Source: an uncultured Alphaproteobacteria bacterium (GTDB lineage: Bacteria; Pseudomonadota; Alphaproteobacteria; RUG11792). Taken from it: a stretch of 64,000 nt of DNA. The stretch is taken from the NCBI GenBank assembly GCA_944390585.1, contig CALXQI010000009.1, positions 1-64,000 on the forward strand. The letters are read 5' to 3'. The notes beneath the pieces were generated by a model. It was not told where the DNA came from. It searched no databases and saw only the letters and a program-made list of their open reading frames with translations. A program made the translations under genes and the position numbers. Shown here in pieces: positions 37,562 through 47,407 of the stretch; the first letter of the stretch is position 1, and each line of letters opens with the position of its first letter.

Positions 37562-38212
37562 CTATAACAATACAATTCCAGAAAATTGTACTCCAAGCCT
37601 ACCGTCACGCCTATAACTAAAATAATTTGTATCGGTATATGTATCAATATTTAATATAGAAACATCTTTTACTCTTAATATATTTAGTTTATCAAATATA
37701 TACATCAAAATATCGAGATGTCCATGAGTTACATACTTCTTTTCTACGAGCGAAGCAACATCATTACCAACTGGATAGCTTTCTTTATGTATACACGGGC
37801 CAATTTTGCAGTAAATTTTATTACACCCAAGCTGCTGCATTTTTTCTATTGTATTTTCAATAATACCAAATACAGCACCTCTCCAACCAGCATGTATTGC
37901 TGCTATATACTTTTTTTCTACATCACACACCAAAATTGGCACACAATCAGCTGTGTGTACACCAATCAGTAATCCTTTTTTATTTGTAATTAACGCATCT
38001 CCTTTTACATCAGTTTTTCTGTCAATAAACACACTGTTATTGCTATGTACTTGATTTGGGATGACCATATTATCATATTCTACATCAAAATATTTTGCTA
38101 TTGATTTTCTATGCTGGATTACAACTTCATTTGTATCAAGCCTATCAAAACCTACATTAAACTTATTATCAAAAAATTTATATTTTATAAAATCTATATC
38201 TTCAAATTTCAT
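37562..38212 (-). CDS. pgeF: Purine nucleoside phosphorylase/laccase-domain protein PgeF
   Basis: This 216-residue protein has the laccase-domain (YfiH/PgeF) hallmarks: NQVHS, TADCVPIL, HAGWRG and GPCI around the zinc/copper site. E. coli PgeF edits cell-wall precursors by removing misplaced L-Ser; homologs act on purine nucleosides. It is slightly short but complete. It lies 207 bases upstream of pyk on the same strand. Confidence 0.9.
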   Translation of the reverse strand: MKFEDIDFIKYKFFDNKFNVGFDRLDTNEVVIQHRKSIAKYFDVEYDNMVIPNQVHSNNSVFIDRKTDVKGDALITNKKGLLIGVHTADCVPILVCDVEKKYIAAIHAGWRGAVFGIIENTIEKMQQLGCNKIYCKIGPCIHKESYPVGNDVASLVEKKYVTHGHLDILMYIFDKLNILRVKDVSILNIDTYTDTNYFSYRRDGRLGVQFSGIVLL

Positions 38213-38362
38213 AAGTAGTACGTACCTTGCAACGTGTTTTTATTTTATAATTTTTTATGCTTAAATGATATTTTCAAAATAACAAATGGTTATAATAAAA
38301 TAAAAAATATATATAGACTAATCAAAAATCTTAATAATATATTAAATAACAAATAAAAAATA

Positions 38363-38420
38363 TTTGCACTCTAGCGCTTAGTGTGCTAGCATATTAGCAG
38401 ACAGGGGCACAGAGTGCTAA
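38363..38420 (+). promoter_or_regulatory. dnaK promoter with two CIRCE-like operators
   Basis: Two inverted repeats match the HrcA operator (TTAGCACTC, nine bases, GAGTGCTAA). The first is TTTGCACTC at 38363-38371, then nine bases, then GTGTGCTAG at 38381-38389. The second is TTAGCAGAC at 38394-38402, then nine bases, then a perfect GAGTGCTAA at 38412-38420. A promoter overlaps the first: TTGCAC (38364-38369), 17 bases, then TAGCAT (38387-38392) with TG one base upstream. The second operator would lie in the leader RNA. Confidence 0.7.
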
Positions 38421-38434
38421 AAGGGAGTTTAAAA

Positions 38435-40327
38435 ATGGCAAAAGTTATTGGTATTGATCTTGGAACAACAAATTCGTGCGTTGCTATCATGGAAGGGCAA
38501 AATGGCAAAGTTATTGAAAATTTAGAAGGTGCGCGTACTACGCCGTCTATTGTTGCTATTTTGGAAAATGGAGAGCGTTTGGTTGGGCAGCCAGCAAAAA
38601 GACAGGCTGTAACAAATTGTGAGAATACTATTTATGCTGTCAAGAGGTTGATTGGTAGAAAATTTGATGATCCAATGACACAAAAAGATGCAAAGACAGT
38701 GCCTTATCAGGTTGTTGCATCAAGTACTGGTGATGCGTGGGTTAGAGCAAGAGGAACGGATTACAGCCCAAGTCAGATTAGTGCGTTTGTTTTGATGAAA
38801 ATGAAAGAAATAGCTGAGGCGTATCTTGGTGAAAAGGTGACGGAAGCTGTTGTTACAGTGCCTGCATATTTTAATGATGCACAAAGGCAAGCTACAAAAG
38901 ATGCTGGTAAAATAGCTGGCCTTGATGTTTTAAGGATCATTAACGAGCCAACGGCAGCTGCATTAGCATATGGTATGGACAAAAAAGATGCTACAACCGT
39001 TGCTGTGTATGATCTTGGTGGTGGAACATTTGATGTGTCAATTCTAGAAATAGGCGATGGTGTGTGTGAAGTTAAGGCGACAAATGGTGATACGTTCCTG
39101 GGTGGTGAGGATTTTGATAAGCGTATTATTGAATATATAGCTGATGAATTTAAGCGAGAACAAGGTATTGATTTGCGTAACGATAATATGGCGTTGCAAC
39201 GACTGAAAGAAGCAGCAGAGAAGGCAAAAATTGAACTATCGTCGTCAACGCAAACAGACATTAATCTGCCATTTATCACTGCGGATTCTAGTGGACCAAA
39301 GCACTTAAATATGACATTGACGCGTGCTAAATTTGAGAATCTTGTTGATGATTTGATCCAAAGAACCATTGAACCTTGCAAAATTGCACTTAAAGATGCA
39401 GGAATAGCAGCCAGTGATGTAGGGGATGTTATACTAGTTGGAGGTATGAGCCGTATGCCAAAAGTTATTGAAACTGTTGAAAAGTTCTTTGGCAAAGCTC
39501 CAAAACGCAGTGTAAATCCTGATGAAATCGTAGCAATGGGGGCTGCTGTGCAAGGTGCTGTGCTAAAGGGAGATGTTAAAGATGTACTATTACTTGACGT
39601 TACACCGCTTTCTCTTGGTATTGAGACGTTGGGTGGGATTTTTACTAGGCTGATTGAGAAAAATACAACTATCCCTACAAAAAAGAGTCAAGTGTTTTCA
39701 ACAGCAGAGGATAACCAATCCGCAGTTACTATTAGAGTATTTCAAGGAGAGAGAGAAATTGCTGCACAAAACAAGTTATTGGGGCAATTTAATCTTGAGA
39801 ATATTCCACCTGCTCCGCGTGGTGTCCCGCAAATTGAAGTCACTTTTGACATTGATGCAAATGGCATAGTCAATGTTAGTGCTAAGGACAAAGCTACAGG
39901 GAAAGAACAAAAAATACAAATACAATCATCTGGAGGATTGTCAAAGGAAGAAATAGACAAAATGATGAAAGACGCAGAAGCAAATGCAGGAGAAGATAGA
40001 AAACGTAAGGAGCTAATTGAATTGCGTAACCGGGGTGAATCTGTGATTAACACAGCAGAAAAAGGGTTGAAAGAGCACGGAGAGAAATTGTCAGCAGAAG
40101 AAAAGAGCAAGATAGAAAGTGATATTTCTGCACTGAAGACTGCAATTAAAGATGATAACGTTGGTATTGATGAGTTAAAGAATAAGGTTGATGCTTTGCT
40201 TCAATCATCGCAAAAAATTGGAGAAATTTTGTATAAACAGCAACAAGAGCAGCAAAATACAAATTCTCAACAGAATACTGCAAATGATGGGAACACAGTT
40301 GAAGGCGAATTTAAAGAAAAAGAGTAA
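38435..40327 (+). CDS. dnaK: Chaperone DnaK (Hsp70)
   Basis: DnaK binds unfolded segments in an ATP cycle with DnaJ and GrpE. The 630 residues show [12 protein letters not shown] (start), [11 protein letters not shown], the phosphate loop [19 protein letters not shown], the substrate-binding domain, and a Gln/Asn-rich tail ending EGEFKEKE. The frame extends upstream from GTG 38414, but ATG 38435 with GGGAG ahead is the family start. dnaJ is not adjacent. HrcA-type control is suggested by the upstream operators. Confidence 0.97.
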   Translation: MAKVIGIDLGTTNSCVAIMEGQNGKVIENLEGARTTPSIVAILENGERLVGQPAKRQAVTNCENTIYAVKRLIGRKFDDPMTQKDAKTVPYQVVASSTGDAWVRARGTDYSPSQISAFVLMKMKEIAEAYLGEKVTEAVVTVPAYFNDAQRQATKDAGKIAGLDVLRIINEPTAAALAYGMDKKDATTVAVYDLGGGTFDVSILEIGDGVCEVKATNGDTFLGGEDFDKRIIEYIADEFKREQGIDLRNDNMALQRLKEAAEKAKIELSSSTQTDINLPFITADSSGPKHLNMTLTRAKFENLVDDLIQRTIEPCKIALKDAGIAASDVGDVILVGGMSRMPKVIETVEKFFGKAPKRSVNPDEIVAMGAAVQGAVLKGDVKDVLLLDVTPLSLGIETLGGIFTRLIEKNTTIPTKKSQVFSTAEDNQSAVTIRVFQGEREIAAQNKLLGQFNLENIPPAPRGVPQIEVTFDIDANGIVNVSAKDKATGKEQKIQIQSSGGLSKEEIDKMMKDAEANAGEDRKRKELIELRNRGESVINTAEKGLKEHGEKLSAEEKSKIESDISALKTAIKDDNVGIDELKNKVDALLQSSQKIGEILYKQQQEQQNTNSQQNTANDGNTVEGEFKEKE

Positions 40328-40328
40328 T

Positions 40329-40751
40329 CTATATTAAATCTTTTAAGTTGAATATTGGTTGTTTGTTTTCTATACGTTTTCTATTTGCAATTAAAAGCAG
40401 AGTTAATTGTGTGACAATTTTATTGTCAAAATAGAATATACCATATTCTGGGGATTGTGTAATCTTGTGCCCAAATTCCTTTAGATATTCTACGACAGTT
40501 GTTAGCGTTACATAATTTTTAATTGGTCGCATGGATTTTATTGTAACATTATGTTTAGCAATTTTTACTATTGGATACATTTGGCAACTATTATTTACTT
40601 TTCTACCTCTTTTGTCTACATGCCTACTAATAGCTTTATTTACAGATTCATTAGTTCGACCAAGTTCTGCTGCAATTTGTTTGATCTTAATTCCTTCTCC
40701 ATACATTTTGCGCAACCTGTCTATCTCTGCCATTGTCCATCCCACTTGCAT
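40329..40751 (-). CDS. GcrA-like/Myb-type HTH DNA-binding protein
   Basis: The N-terminal 50 residues form a helix-turn-helix (GWTMAEIDRLRKMYGEGIK, then QIAAELGRTNESVNKAIS). This resembles the start of GcrA, the alphaproteobacterial cell-cycle regulator that binds methylated DNA. The remaining 90 residues are not recognised. It could also be a different small Myb-like regulator. It is convergent with dnaK, one base apart. I am moderately sure it binds DNA, less sure that it is GcrA. Confidence 0.55.
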   Translation of the reverse strand: MQVGWTMAEIDRLRKMYGEGIKIKQIAAELGRTNESVNKAISRHVDKRGRKVNNSCQMYPIVKIAKHNVTIKSMRPIKNYVTLTTVVEYLKEFGHKITQSPEYGIFYFDNKIVTQLTLLLIANRKRIENKQPIFNLKDLI

Positions 40752-40960
40752 TTTACTTCTATCAACATATGACTATAAAAATAATGTATCGAAACAATTA
40801 TCAATTTTGCAAAAATAAAAATGTCCCGCTTTCATTAAAGAATAAATTTTTATAAAATAAAATACATTTTTATATAAAATATATATCATTATATATGCAC
40901 CTTAGATATTTGTAGCTCGTGCACCAATTAATTAGTATGATATAAGTAATCACGTTGGTT

Positions 40961-42415
40961 ATGTTTGATATGGCTGATTTACAGAATGGATGGGAAATTG
41001 TTATCGGGCTTGAAGTTCACGCTCAAATCTCATCTAACACAAAATTATTTAGTACAAGCTCAACAGAGCCCGGGGCAGATCCAAATACTCACGTGTCTCT
41101 CTTTGATGCAGCATTTCCGGGTACATTGCCTGTACTGAATAAATATTGCATTGATCAAGCAATAAGAACTGGTATTGCCATTAACGGTACAGTACACGAA
41201 ATCTCTGTATTTGATAGGAAGAATTATTTTTATCCTGATTTGCCGTCTGGTTACCAAATTACGCAATTTTACCATCCTATTGTAACGGATGGGGAAATTA
41301 GTATTGTGGATGATGGCGTGCAAAAAACAATCAGAATAGAACGCATACACATAGAACAGGATGCAGGAAAAAGTGTACACGATTTATCTCAAACAGAAAC
41401 GTATATTGATCTAAATAGAGCTGGTGTGCCGTTGATGGAAATTGTGTCAAAACCGGATATTAGATCTGCAAATGAAGCAATGTTGTATGTCAAAAAACTA
41501 AGAACTATCCTGCGATACATAGGAACATGTGACTGCAATATGGAAAATGGAAATTTGCGCGTTGATGCAAACGTGTCTGTTCATAAACCTGGCACTGAAT
41601 TTGGTACTAGAGCAGAAATTAAAAATATAAATTCCATAAAATTCTTGGGACAGGCAGTAACGTATGAGGCAAATAGGCAAATCGATATAATAGAGAGTGG
41701 TGGAACATTAGTGCAAGAAACCAGACTATTTGATGCAAGTACTGGAGAAACGCGTTCTATGCGTACAAAAGAGAATGCTGCGGATTACAGGTATTTTCCA
41801 GAGCCAGACTTAAATCCAGTTGTTGTCACAAGTAATAGAATAGCAGAAATAAAGAATTCCATGCCAGAATTACCTGATGTTAAAAAGCAAAGATTTATTA
41901 AACAGTATTCTGTTAGTGAATCTGATGCGGATATTCTGACAGAGGATATTGCTATTGCAGATACATTTGAACAAGTTGTTGCAAAACTTAAAAATCAAGA
42001 TTCTGCAAAGCTTGTAGCTAATTGGATAATTGTTGAAGTTTTTGGTTTTATGAACCAGTATTCATTTTCTATAGATAAACTGCCATTTGACATAAAATAT
42101 ATTGCTGAACTTGTTGATTTGATTACTGATAACACTATTTCTGGTAAAATTGCAAAAACAGTATTTGCAGAGATGTGCAAAAGTGGAGATTCTCCATCAA
42201 GCATTGTTGAAAAAATGGGACTGCGCCAAATTTCTGATGAAAATACAATCCGTTCATCAATTGCAGCTGTATTGGAACAAAATGCTGATAAGGTCGCTGA
42301 GTACAAATCCGGAAAGGATAAATTATTTGGTTTTTTTGTTGGGCTTGTAATGAAAGAGTTGCATGGTAAGGGAAATCCTGAAATAATTAACAAAATTTTA
42401 AAAGAATTGTTATGA
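40961..42415 (+). CDS. gatB: Asp/Glu-tRNA amidotransferase subunit B
   Basis: GatB works with GatA and GatC to convert Glu-tRNA-Gln (and Asp-tRNA-Asn) to the amide. The roughly 484-residue protein has VIGLEVHAQ, FDRKNYFYPDLPSGYQITQF, EQDAGKS, DLNRAGVPLMEIVSKPD, and the C-terminal YqeY/tail domain. The usable starts are ATG 40961 or 40970 (MADLQNG); a TTG at 40955 is less likely. gatA and gatC are not in the window. Confidence 0.95.
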   Translation: MFDMADLQNGWEIVIGLEVHAQISSNTKLFSTSSTEPGADPNTHVSLFDAAFPGTLPVLNKYCIDQAIRTGIAINGTVHEISVFDRKNYFYPDLPSGYQITQFYHPIVTDGEISIVDDGVQKTIRIERIHIEQDAGKSVHDLSQTETYIDLNRAGVPLMEIVSKPDIRSANEAMLYVKKLRTILRYIGTCDCNMENGNLRVDANVSVHKPGTEFGTRAEIKNINSIKFLGQAVTYEANRQIDIIESGGTLVQETRLFDASTGETRSMRTKENAADYRYFPEPDLNPVVVTSNRIAEIKNSMPELPDVKKQRFIKQYSVSESDADILTEDIAIADTFEQVVAKLKNQDSAKLVANWIIVEVFGFMNQYSFSIDKLPFDIKYIAELVDLITDNTISGKIAKTVFAEMCKSGDSPSSIVEKMGLRQISDENTIRSSIAAVLEQNADKVAEYKSGKDKLFGFFVGLVMKELHGKGNPEIINKILKELL

Positions 42416-42927
42416 AAAAACTTTTTCTCTTTGTATTCACATTTTGCAATGGTGTATTTGCGACGTCGGCAACAGTAAACGTGCATTTATCAAATTATGT
42501 ATACCACCATATAGAAAAGCATCCGCAAGTGGTGATGCGCTTTTTGTTAAAAAATGCCGCATACAATGTTGAAGCAGCATACATGCTTGGTATTTTTTTG
42601 CTTGATATACGCGCGTATGAATTTGCGGAACATTTTTTACAAATTGCTGCTGAAAAAAAGTTTGCGCCAGCAATAAATGCGCTGGCTGATTTTTATTATG
42701 CCTCTGCAAAAGATAAAGCGTTGTCAATGTACAAACAAGCAGCAGAACTTGGGTTTGCACCTTCGCAATTCAATGCAGGCGTTATTTGCATGGAGCAGTG
42801 TAACTACAAGGAGGCTGTAAAGTATTTTCAACAAGCTGCTGAAAACAAAGACTTTGACCCAGAATTAAAAAAAATTGCAAAACTTCATGCAAAAAAAGCC
42901 ATAAAAAAATGCAAAAAGAAAAATTAA
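42412..42927 (+). CDS. Secreted Sel1-repeat protein
   Basis: This 171-residue protein has a signal peptide (MKKLFLFVFTFCNGVFA) and about three Sel1/TPR-like helix pairs (AYMLGIFLLDIRAYEFAEHF, ALSMYKQAAELGFAPSQFNA, and EAVKYFQQAAENKD). It ends in a lysine-rich tail. Sel1 repeats mediate protein contacts. It overlaps gatB by four bases and murG by 19, so it is translated within that unit. Confidence 0.75.
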   Translation: MKKLFLFVFTFCNGVFATSATVNVHLSNYVYHHIEKHPQVVMRFLLKNAAYNVEAAYMLGIFLLDIRAYEFAEHFLQIAAEKKFAPAINALADFYYASAKDKALSMYKQAAELGFAPSQFNAGVICMEQCNYKEAVKYFQQAAENKDFDPELKKIAKLHAKKAIKKCKKKN

Positions 42928-43937
42928 TTATATTGTCAGCAGGTGGAACTGGTGGACACGTTTTCCCAGCAATAACAGTTGCAAAAGAACTGCAGGTGCG
43001 TGGTTATAAAGTTATGTTTGCTACAGATACAAGATGCAAAAAATATTTTGGAAATAAAGATTGTATTGTGCAAAATATAAACTGTAAAACAAAAATAAAA
43101 ATGTATATTTCTGTTATGTTGCATACTTTAACAGCTGTTTTGTATTTGATAAAACATCGTCCGTTATGCGTTGTTGGTTTTGGCGGATATCCATCAGTCC
43201 CATTTGTTATGGCAGCACAAATACTTGGTATTAAAACTATTATTCATGAACAAAACGCAACAGTTGGAAAAGCAAATAAGTTGTTGAAATTTTTATGCAA
43301 AAAAATGTTATTGTCGTTTGATATTAAAGACAATTTAGGCACAGTAGTCGGCATGCCAACACGTTATGAAGACATGTATAACAATTTTCAATACTCGGCT
43401 ACACGTCCTTTTTCTATACTTGTATTAGGTGGTAGCCAAGGATCTGCAATCTTGTCAGATGCAGCTGTTAAAGCAATTACGCAATTAAAGGCAGATGTTT
43501 TTGTTTACCACCAGGCAAGGGAAAATGAAGTTGCATCTATCCAAGAACAGTATCGTAACGCAGGTATTAAATGTGTTGTATCAAATTTTTTTGAAGATAT
43601 GTCCGAGATATACAAATCTACAACTATTGCTATAGCCAGATCTGGGTCATCAACAGTTTGCGAATTAATTGGATTTGGTGTACCAGCAATTTTTGTGCCA
43701 TATGAGGCGTCTATTAATGGTGATCAGATAAAAAATGCACAGTATGTTGAAAAGAGTGGTGGATGCTTGATAGTACGAGAAAATCAAATACAAAATCTAG
43801 GTAGTATTATTCAAAATTTGGAACAAGATCGTGAAAAATTGATGAGTATGTCAAATAATTTAAAAACCTTACGCAGGCAAGGAGTAATAAATAAGATTGC
43901 AGATGAAATAGAAAATGTGATAAATAGTATACATTAG
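42909..43937 (+). CDS. murG: UDP-GlcNAc:lipid I transferase MurG
   Basis: MurG makes lipid II from lipid I. The 342 residues show the AGGTGGHVFPA loop, GFGGYPSVP, HEQNATVGKAN, LVLGGSQGS and the C-terminal donor site IARSGSSTVCELIGFGVPAI. The start lies inside the end of the Sel1 gene (19-base overlap). It is the third step in the mraY-murF-murG-murJ set seen here. Confidence 0.94.
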   Translation: MQKEKLIILSAGGTGGHVFPAITVAKELQVRGYKVMFATDTRCKKYFGNKDCIVQNINCKTKIKMYISVMLHTLTAVLYLIKHRPLCVVGFGGYPSVPFVMAAQILGIKTIIHEQNATVGKANKLLKFLCKKMLLSFDIKDNLGTVVGMPTRYEDMYNNFQYSATRPFSILVLGGSQGSAILSDAAVKAITQLKADVFVYHQARENEVASIQEQYRNAGIKCVVSNFFEDMSEIYKSTTIAIARSGSSTVCELIGFGVPAIFVPYEASINGDQIKNAQYVEKSGGCLIVRENQIQNLGSIIQNLEQDREKLMSMSNNLKTLRRQGVINKIADEIENVINSIH

Positions 43938-43954
43938 ATGTATAGTTGCGTAGT

Positions 43955-44356
43955 ATGAAGAAAATTAAAAAACGTGGACCAGTATTGATCAATGTTGCTC
44001 CGCTTGTTGATGTGATGCTAGTGCTGATGGTAATTTTTATGATGACATCACAAATTTCTACAGTAGGTGTTAACGTTAATCTGCCAAAGACACAAGGGAA
44101 GGTAAAAACAGATAGTAGCACTGACAATATTGTAATAAGTGTTACAAAAGAAGGGAAAATTTACATTGCAGAAGCTCAACTTACACTAGATGAATTAATA
44201 CAAAAATTACCAATTGTTTTAAAACAAAATAAAACAGATGTTGTATACATTAAAGGAGACAAAGACATACAGTACGGCCTTTTAATAAAGATTATGGGGG
44301 TAATTGCCCATACTGGTATTTGCAAGGTATCATTAATAGCTGAAGCTATAAAGTGA
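43955..44356 (+). CDS. Biopolymer transport protein TolR/ExbD
   Basis: The 133-residue protein has a basic start, one membrane helix with the conserved Asp (VAPLVDVMLVLMVIFMMTS) and a periplasmic domain with IYIAEAQLTLDEL and VYIKGDKDIQYG. TolR/ExbD couples proton flow to outer-membrane functions through TolQ/ExbB, which is not adjacent. ATG 43955 is chosen over 43946. TolR is more likely than ExbD given the Pal/Tol role in Gram-negatives. Confidence 0.82.
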   Translation: MKKIKKRGPVLINVAPLVDVMLVLMVIFMMTSQISTVGVNVNLPKTQGKVKTDSSTDNIVISVTKEGKIYIAEAQLTLDELIQKLPIVLKQNKTDVVYIKGDKDIQYGLLIKIMGVIAHTGICKVSLIAEAIK

Positions 44357-44415
44357 TATACTGTGCGTTAAATATTTTTAATTTTGTTTTATTATGTATC
44401 ATTATGTATCATTTT

Positions 44416-44438
44416 ATTGCAAAACTGTATTTTGCAAT
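44416..44438 (+). promoter_or_regulatory. Perfect inverted repeat before ftsH
   Basis: ATTGCAAAA, five bases, TTTTGCAAT forms a nine-pair stem in the 128-base gap between tolR and ftsH. A direct repeat ATTATGTATC lies just upstream. There is no T run after the stem, so it may be an operator rather than a terminator. Confidence 0.35.
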
Positions 44439-44484
44439 ATACTGGCATGTGTTACAATATTGTATTAATTGATATGGAATTTGT

Positions 44485-46353
44485 GTGAACAAATTTAGAA
44501 ATGTAATTATTTTAGTTACCTTTTTTGTTACGCTAGCTCTTGTTTCAACATATCTTGGCAATGGCATACAACAAAAGGTAATTGAGTTGCCTTATTCTGA
44601 CCTTGTTAAAAATGTTAAACAGGGACGTATCACCAATGTTGTACTATCAAACTCTCACGATAGAATTAGAGGCAAAATAGTTGATGGCAGGCGATTTATA
44701 ACTGTTGCCCCGTTTGGCGATAGGCAGTTTATAACAACATTGCTTGAGAATAACGTTGATGTTCATGTTGAATCAGGTGAATCAACTTTTGGTGTAATTC
44801 TGCATCACATTTTGTCATGGTTGCCGTTTTTATTTATTGTTGCTATTGCTATTCTTTTTTCAAGGAAAATGCCAGGTGGGAAGGGCAGCATAGGTAGCGG
44901 CCCTCTTGCTTTTAACAGAGCAAGCTCCAGGATGATGCAAGAAAAAAAGGTTAATATCACTTTTGATGATGTTGCTGGGATCGATGAAGCAAAAGCAGAG
45001 CTTGAGGAAATTGTTGAATTTCTGAAAAAACCAGAGAAATTTAGACGCCTAGGAGGCAAAATACCACGTGGAGTTTTGTTGGTTGGTGCGCCAGGAAATG
45101 GCAAAACGTTGCTAGCAAAGGCTATTGCAGGCGAAGCAGGAGTGCCATTTTACAGTATATCTGGATCTGAGTTTATAGAAGTATTTGCTGGTGTTGGTGC
45201 TAGTCGCGTACGAGAAATGTTTAATCATTCCAAGAAAAATGCACCTTGTATTGTCTTTATTGATGAAATTGACGCTGTTGGTAGGCAGAGAGATTCTGTG
45301 CTGCGTGGAGGAAATGATGAGAGAGAACAAACACTAAACCAATTATTAGTGGAGATGGATGGTTTTGAGCCAAGTAGCGGAGTGATCGTTCTGGCAGCAA
45401 CAAATAGGCCAGATATACTGGACCACGCACTATTACGTCCAGGCCGTTTTGATAGAAAAATCATGGTGCAATATCCTGATATGTCGGGCAGAGAGAAGAT
45501 CTTACGCGTGCATTCAAAAAATGTGCCTTTGGCTGATGATGTGGATTTGTTGACGGTTGCGCGTGGTACACCTGGGTTTTCTGGCGCAGAGTTGGCAAAT
45601 TTGGTTAATGAGGCTGCACTTATAGCAGCAAAAAATAATAAATTAGCTGTATCTATGCAAGATCTAGAAATGGCAAAAGATAAGGTACTGATGGGTAGTG
45701 AACGTAAATCCATGATTATGACAGATGAAGATAAAAAGTTCACTGCGTATCACGAAGCTGGGCATGCTCTCATTGCAATTTTAACGCCATCATCCGACCC
45801 TGTGCACAAAGTGACAATCATTCCAAGAGGAGCTGCACTTGGTATGGTTATGAGATTACCAGAGAAGGATAAAGTCTCTGTATCAAAGGAAGAATTGTTA
45901 GGTGATATCAAGGTTGCTATGGGTGGAAGAGCTGCTGAGGCGCTAGTTTTTGGAGAAGATAAAGTTACAACTGGTGCATCTCAAGATATAAAAAACGCAA
46001 CCGCAATTGCAAGGAATATGGTTACAAAATGGGGTATGAGTTATAAAGTTGGCGTTAGAACGTTTGATTTTGATAGCGGATACTTTGATCGCATGGATAA
46101 CGTGTCTGATAAGACGTCACAAATTATTGATGCTGAGATTAAAGCAATTATGGATTCATGTTATACTGTTGTGGAAGAAATGCTTGTAAAGAATAGGGAT
46201 AAATTGGATAGAATAGTTGAATTATTGGTGAAGTATGAAACCTTGACTGGTGATGAAGTCAGAAAAATCTGTAATGGAGAAGATATTGTTAAAAACGAAA
46301 AAACACGACCACCATTAAACTATACGATAGGTGGTTTACCGGAATCAGAGTAG
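44485..46353 (+). CDS. ftsH: ATP-dependent zinc metalloprotease FtsH
   Basis: FtsH degrades membrane and regulatory proteins. The 622 residues have two N-terminal membrane segments, Walker A GAPGNGKTL (201-209), Walker B VFIDEID, the AAA region of homology (RPDILDHALLRPGRFDR), and the zinc motif HEAGH (423-427). The start is GTG at 44485. It is complete. Confidence 0.96.
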   Translation: MNKFRNVIILVTFFVTLALVSTYLGNGIQQKVIELPYSDLVKNVKQGRITNVVLSNSHDRIRGKIVDGRRFITVAPFGDRQFITTLLENNVDVHVESGESTFGVILHHILSWLPFLFIVAIAILFSRKMPGGKGSIGSGPLAFNRASSRMMQEKKVNITFDDVAGIDEAKAELEEIVEFLKKPEKFRRLGGKIPRGVLLVGAPGNGKTLLAKAIAGEAGVPFYSISGSEFIEVFAGVGASRVREMFNHSKKNAPCIVFIDEIDAVGRQRDSVLRGGNDEREQTLNQLLVEMDGFEPSSGVIVLAATNRPDILDHALLRPGRFDRKIMVQYPDMSGREKILRVHSKNVPLADDVDLLTVARGTPGFSGAELANLVNEAALIAAKNNKLAVSMQDLEMAKDKVLMGSERKSMIMTDEDKKFTAYHEAGHALIAILTPSSDPVHKVTIIPRGAALGMVMRLPEKDKVSVSKEELLGDIKVAMGGRAAEALVFGEDKVTTGASQDIKNATAIARNMVTKWGMSYKVGVRTFDFDSGYFDRMDNVSDKTSQIIDAEIKAIMDSCYTVVEEMLVKNRDKLDRIVELLVKYETLTGDEVRKICNGEDIVKNEKTRPPLNYTIGGLPESE

Positions 46354-46396
46354 TTGTACTTATTTGTACAAAGTATGGTAAAATAGTATTGCAAGT

Positions 46397-47395
46397 ATGG
46401 ACAAGGTTTTACAAGATTTAGCTTTCCGCCCATATAAGTTATCGTTTATTAAAGCTATTGATACTACTTTGCAATACTGTAATATTGACATTACAAACAT
46501 CACATTACAAAGTATTTCAGTTATTAAGTTCAAGTGTAGAATTGCATTTAGACAGCAGTGGACAGATGTACATAGCATAGATGGAATTATTGAAAAAGTC
46601 CCAGAAATAACGCTCAATTTGCCAGGTATCGCTGGTATTAATGGATTGCTCCCATCTGCATACACAGAATGCTATATCTTACATAATAAAATAAATAAAA
46701 CAGCAGTAGAAGAGTTCTTAAATGTATTTAATGCTCATTTTATATCTTTAAAATACGTGTATTGTAAAAATTATGTCTTGCAATATACATCTTGTCCTGC
46801 ATATAAAACTAGTTTCTGTCAACTAGCAGATGCTTTGTCTGGACTTTGGCAATACGATGAATTAATGGAAAAAGCTATGATACATTTAGATTTTAAAATA
46901 GCTGCTTTTGGGTTATTTTGGCAAAAGACAAGATCTGCTTTTGGATTAAAAAGTTTGCTTGATAGCTATTTTGGATTGGACGTTTTTGTAGAACAGTTTG
47001 CTGGTTCTTTTACGCAGTCAGTTGCTGAATCGGATAGGACAAAAATTGGAACATTTAAAGGTAAATACAACAATTTGGGTGTAGAAACTCTTTTAGGAGA
47101 AAAAGCATGGGATGAATCCGCTGGCATTAATATTCATGTCAAAAATCTTACTATGAAAGAATATACAAAGTTTTTGCCGAAAATTTCTAAATTGGATCAA
47201 CGTATATCACCATTACAAAAAATGAAAACACTAATTAAAATGTATCTACCAAAACATATTAAAATTAAGATTATATTTAGCATGAATCAAAGATATACTG
47301 TACAAACAAATTTAACGCGCTCTAAACGGTTGAATAACGATGCATTTCTTGGAAAAAAATCCATGCCAACAACATTCACAGAAATCGTGAGATAG
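46397..47395 (+). CDS. tssG: TssG-like type VI secretion baseplate subunit
   Basis: The 332-residue protein follows the TssG (VasB/ImpH) pattern. An N-terminal FRPYKLSFIKAIDTTLQYC-like segment comes first, followed by GIAGINGLLPSAYTECYI, then EEFLNVFNAHFISLKYVYCK, then QKTRSAFGLKSLLDSYFGLD with VFVEQFAGSF, then LGVETLLGEKAWDESAGINI, and a C-terminal LG near 320. TssG joins TssE, TssF and TssK in the T6SS baseplate. No other T6SS gene is near: it stands between ftsH and tRNA-Asn. An extended -10-like box TGGTAAAAT lies at 46376-46384. The match is by eye, so it is probable, not proven. Confidence 0.7.
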   Translation: MDKVLQDLAFRPYKLSFIKAIDTTLQYCNIDITNITLQSISVIKFKCRIAFRQQWTDVHSIDGIIEKVPEITLNLPGIAGINGLLPSAYTECYILHNKINKTAVEEFLNVFNAHFISLKYVYCKNYVLQYTSCPAYKTSFCQLADALSGLWQYDELMEKAMIHLDFKIAAFGLFWQKTRSAFGLKSLLDSYFGLDVFVEQFAGSFTQSVAESDRTKIGTFKGKYNNLGVETLLGEKAWDESAGINIHVKNLTMKEYTKFLPKISKLDQRISPLQKMKTLIKMYLPKHIKIKIIFSMNQRYTVQTNLTRSKRLNNDAFLGKKSMPTTFTEIVR

Positions 47396-47407
47396 AAAAA
47401 AAAGATT

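Noticed and set aside
38773-39495. 240-codon open frame on the minus strand inside dnaK
   Set aside because: It is an antisense shadow of a clear dnaK; the translation has no family-like features.
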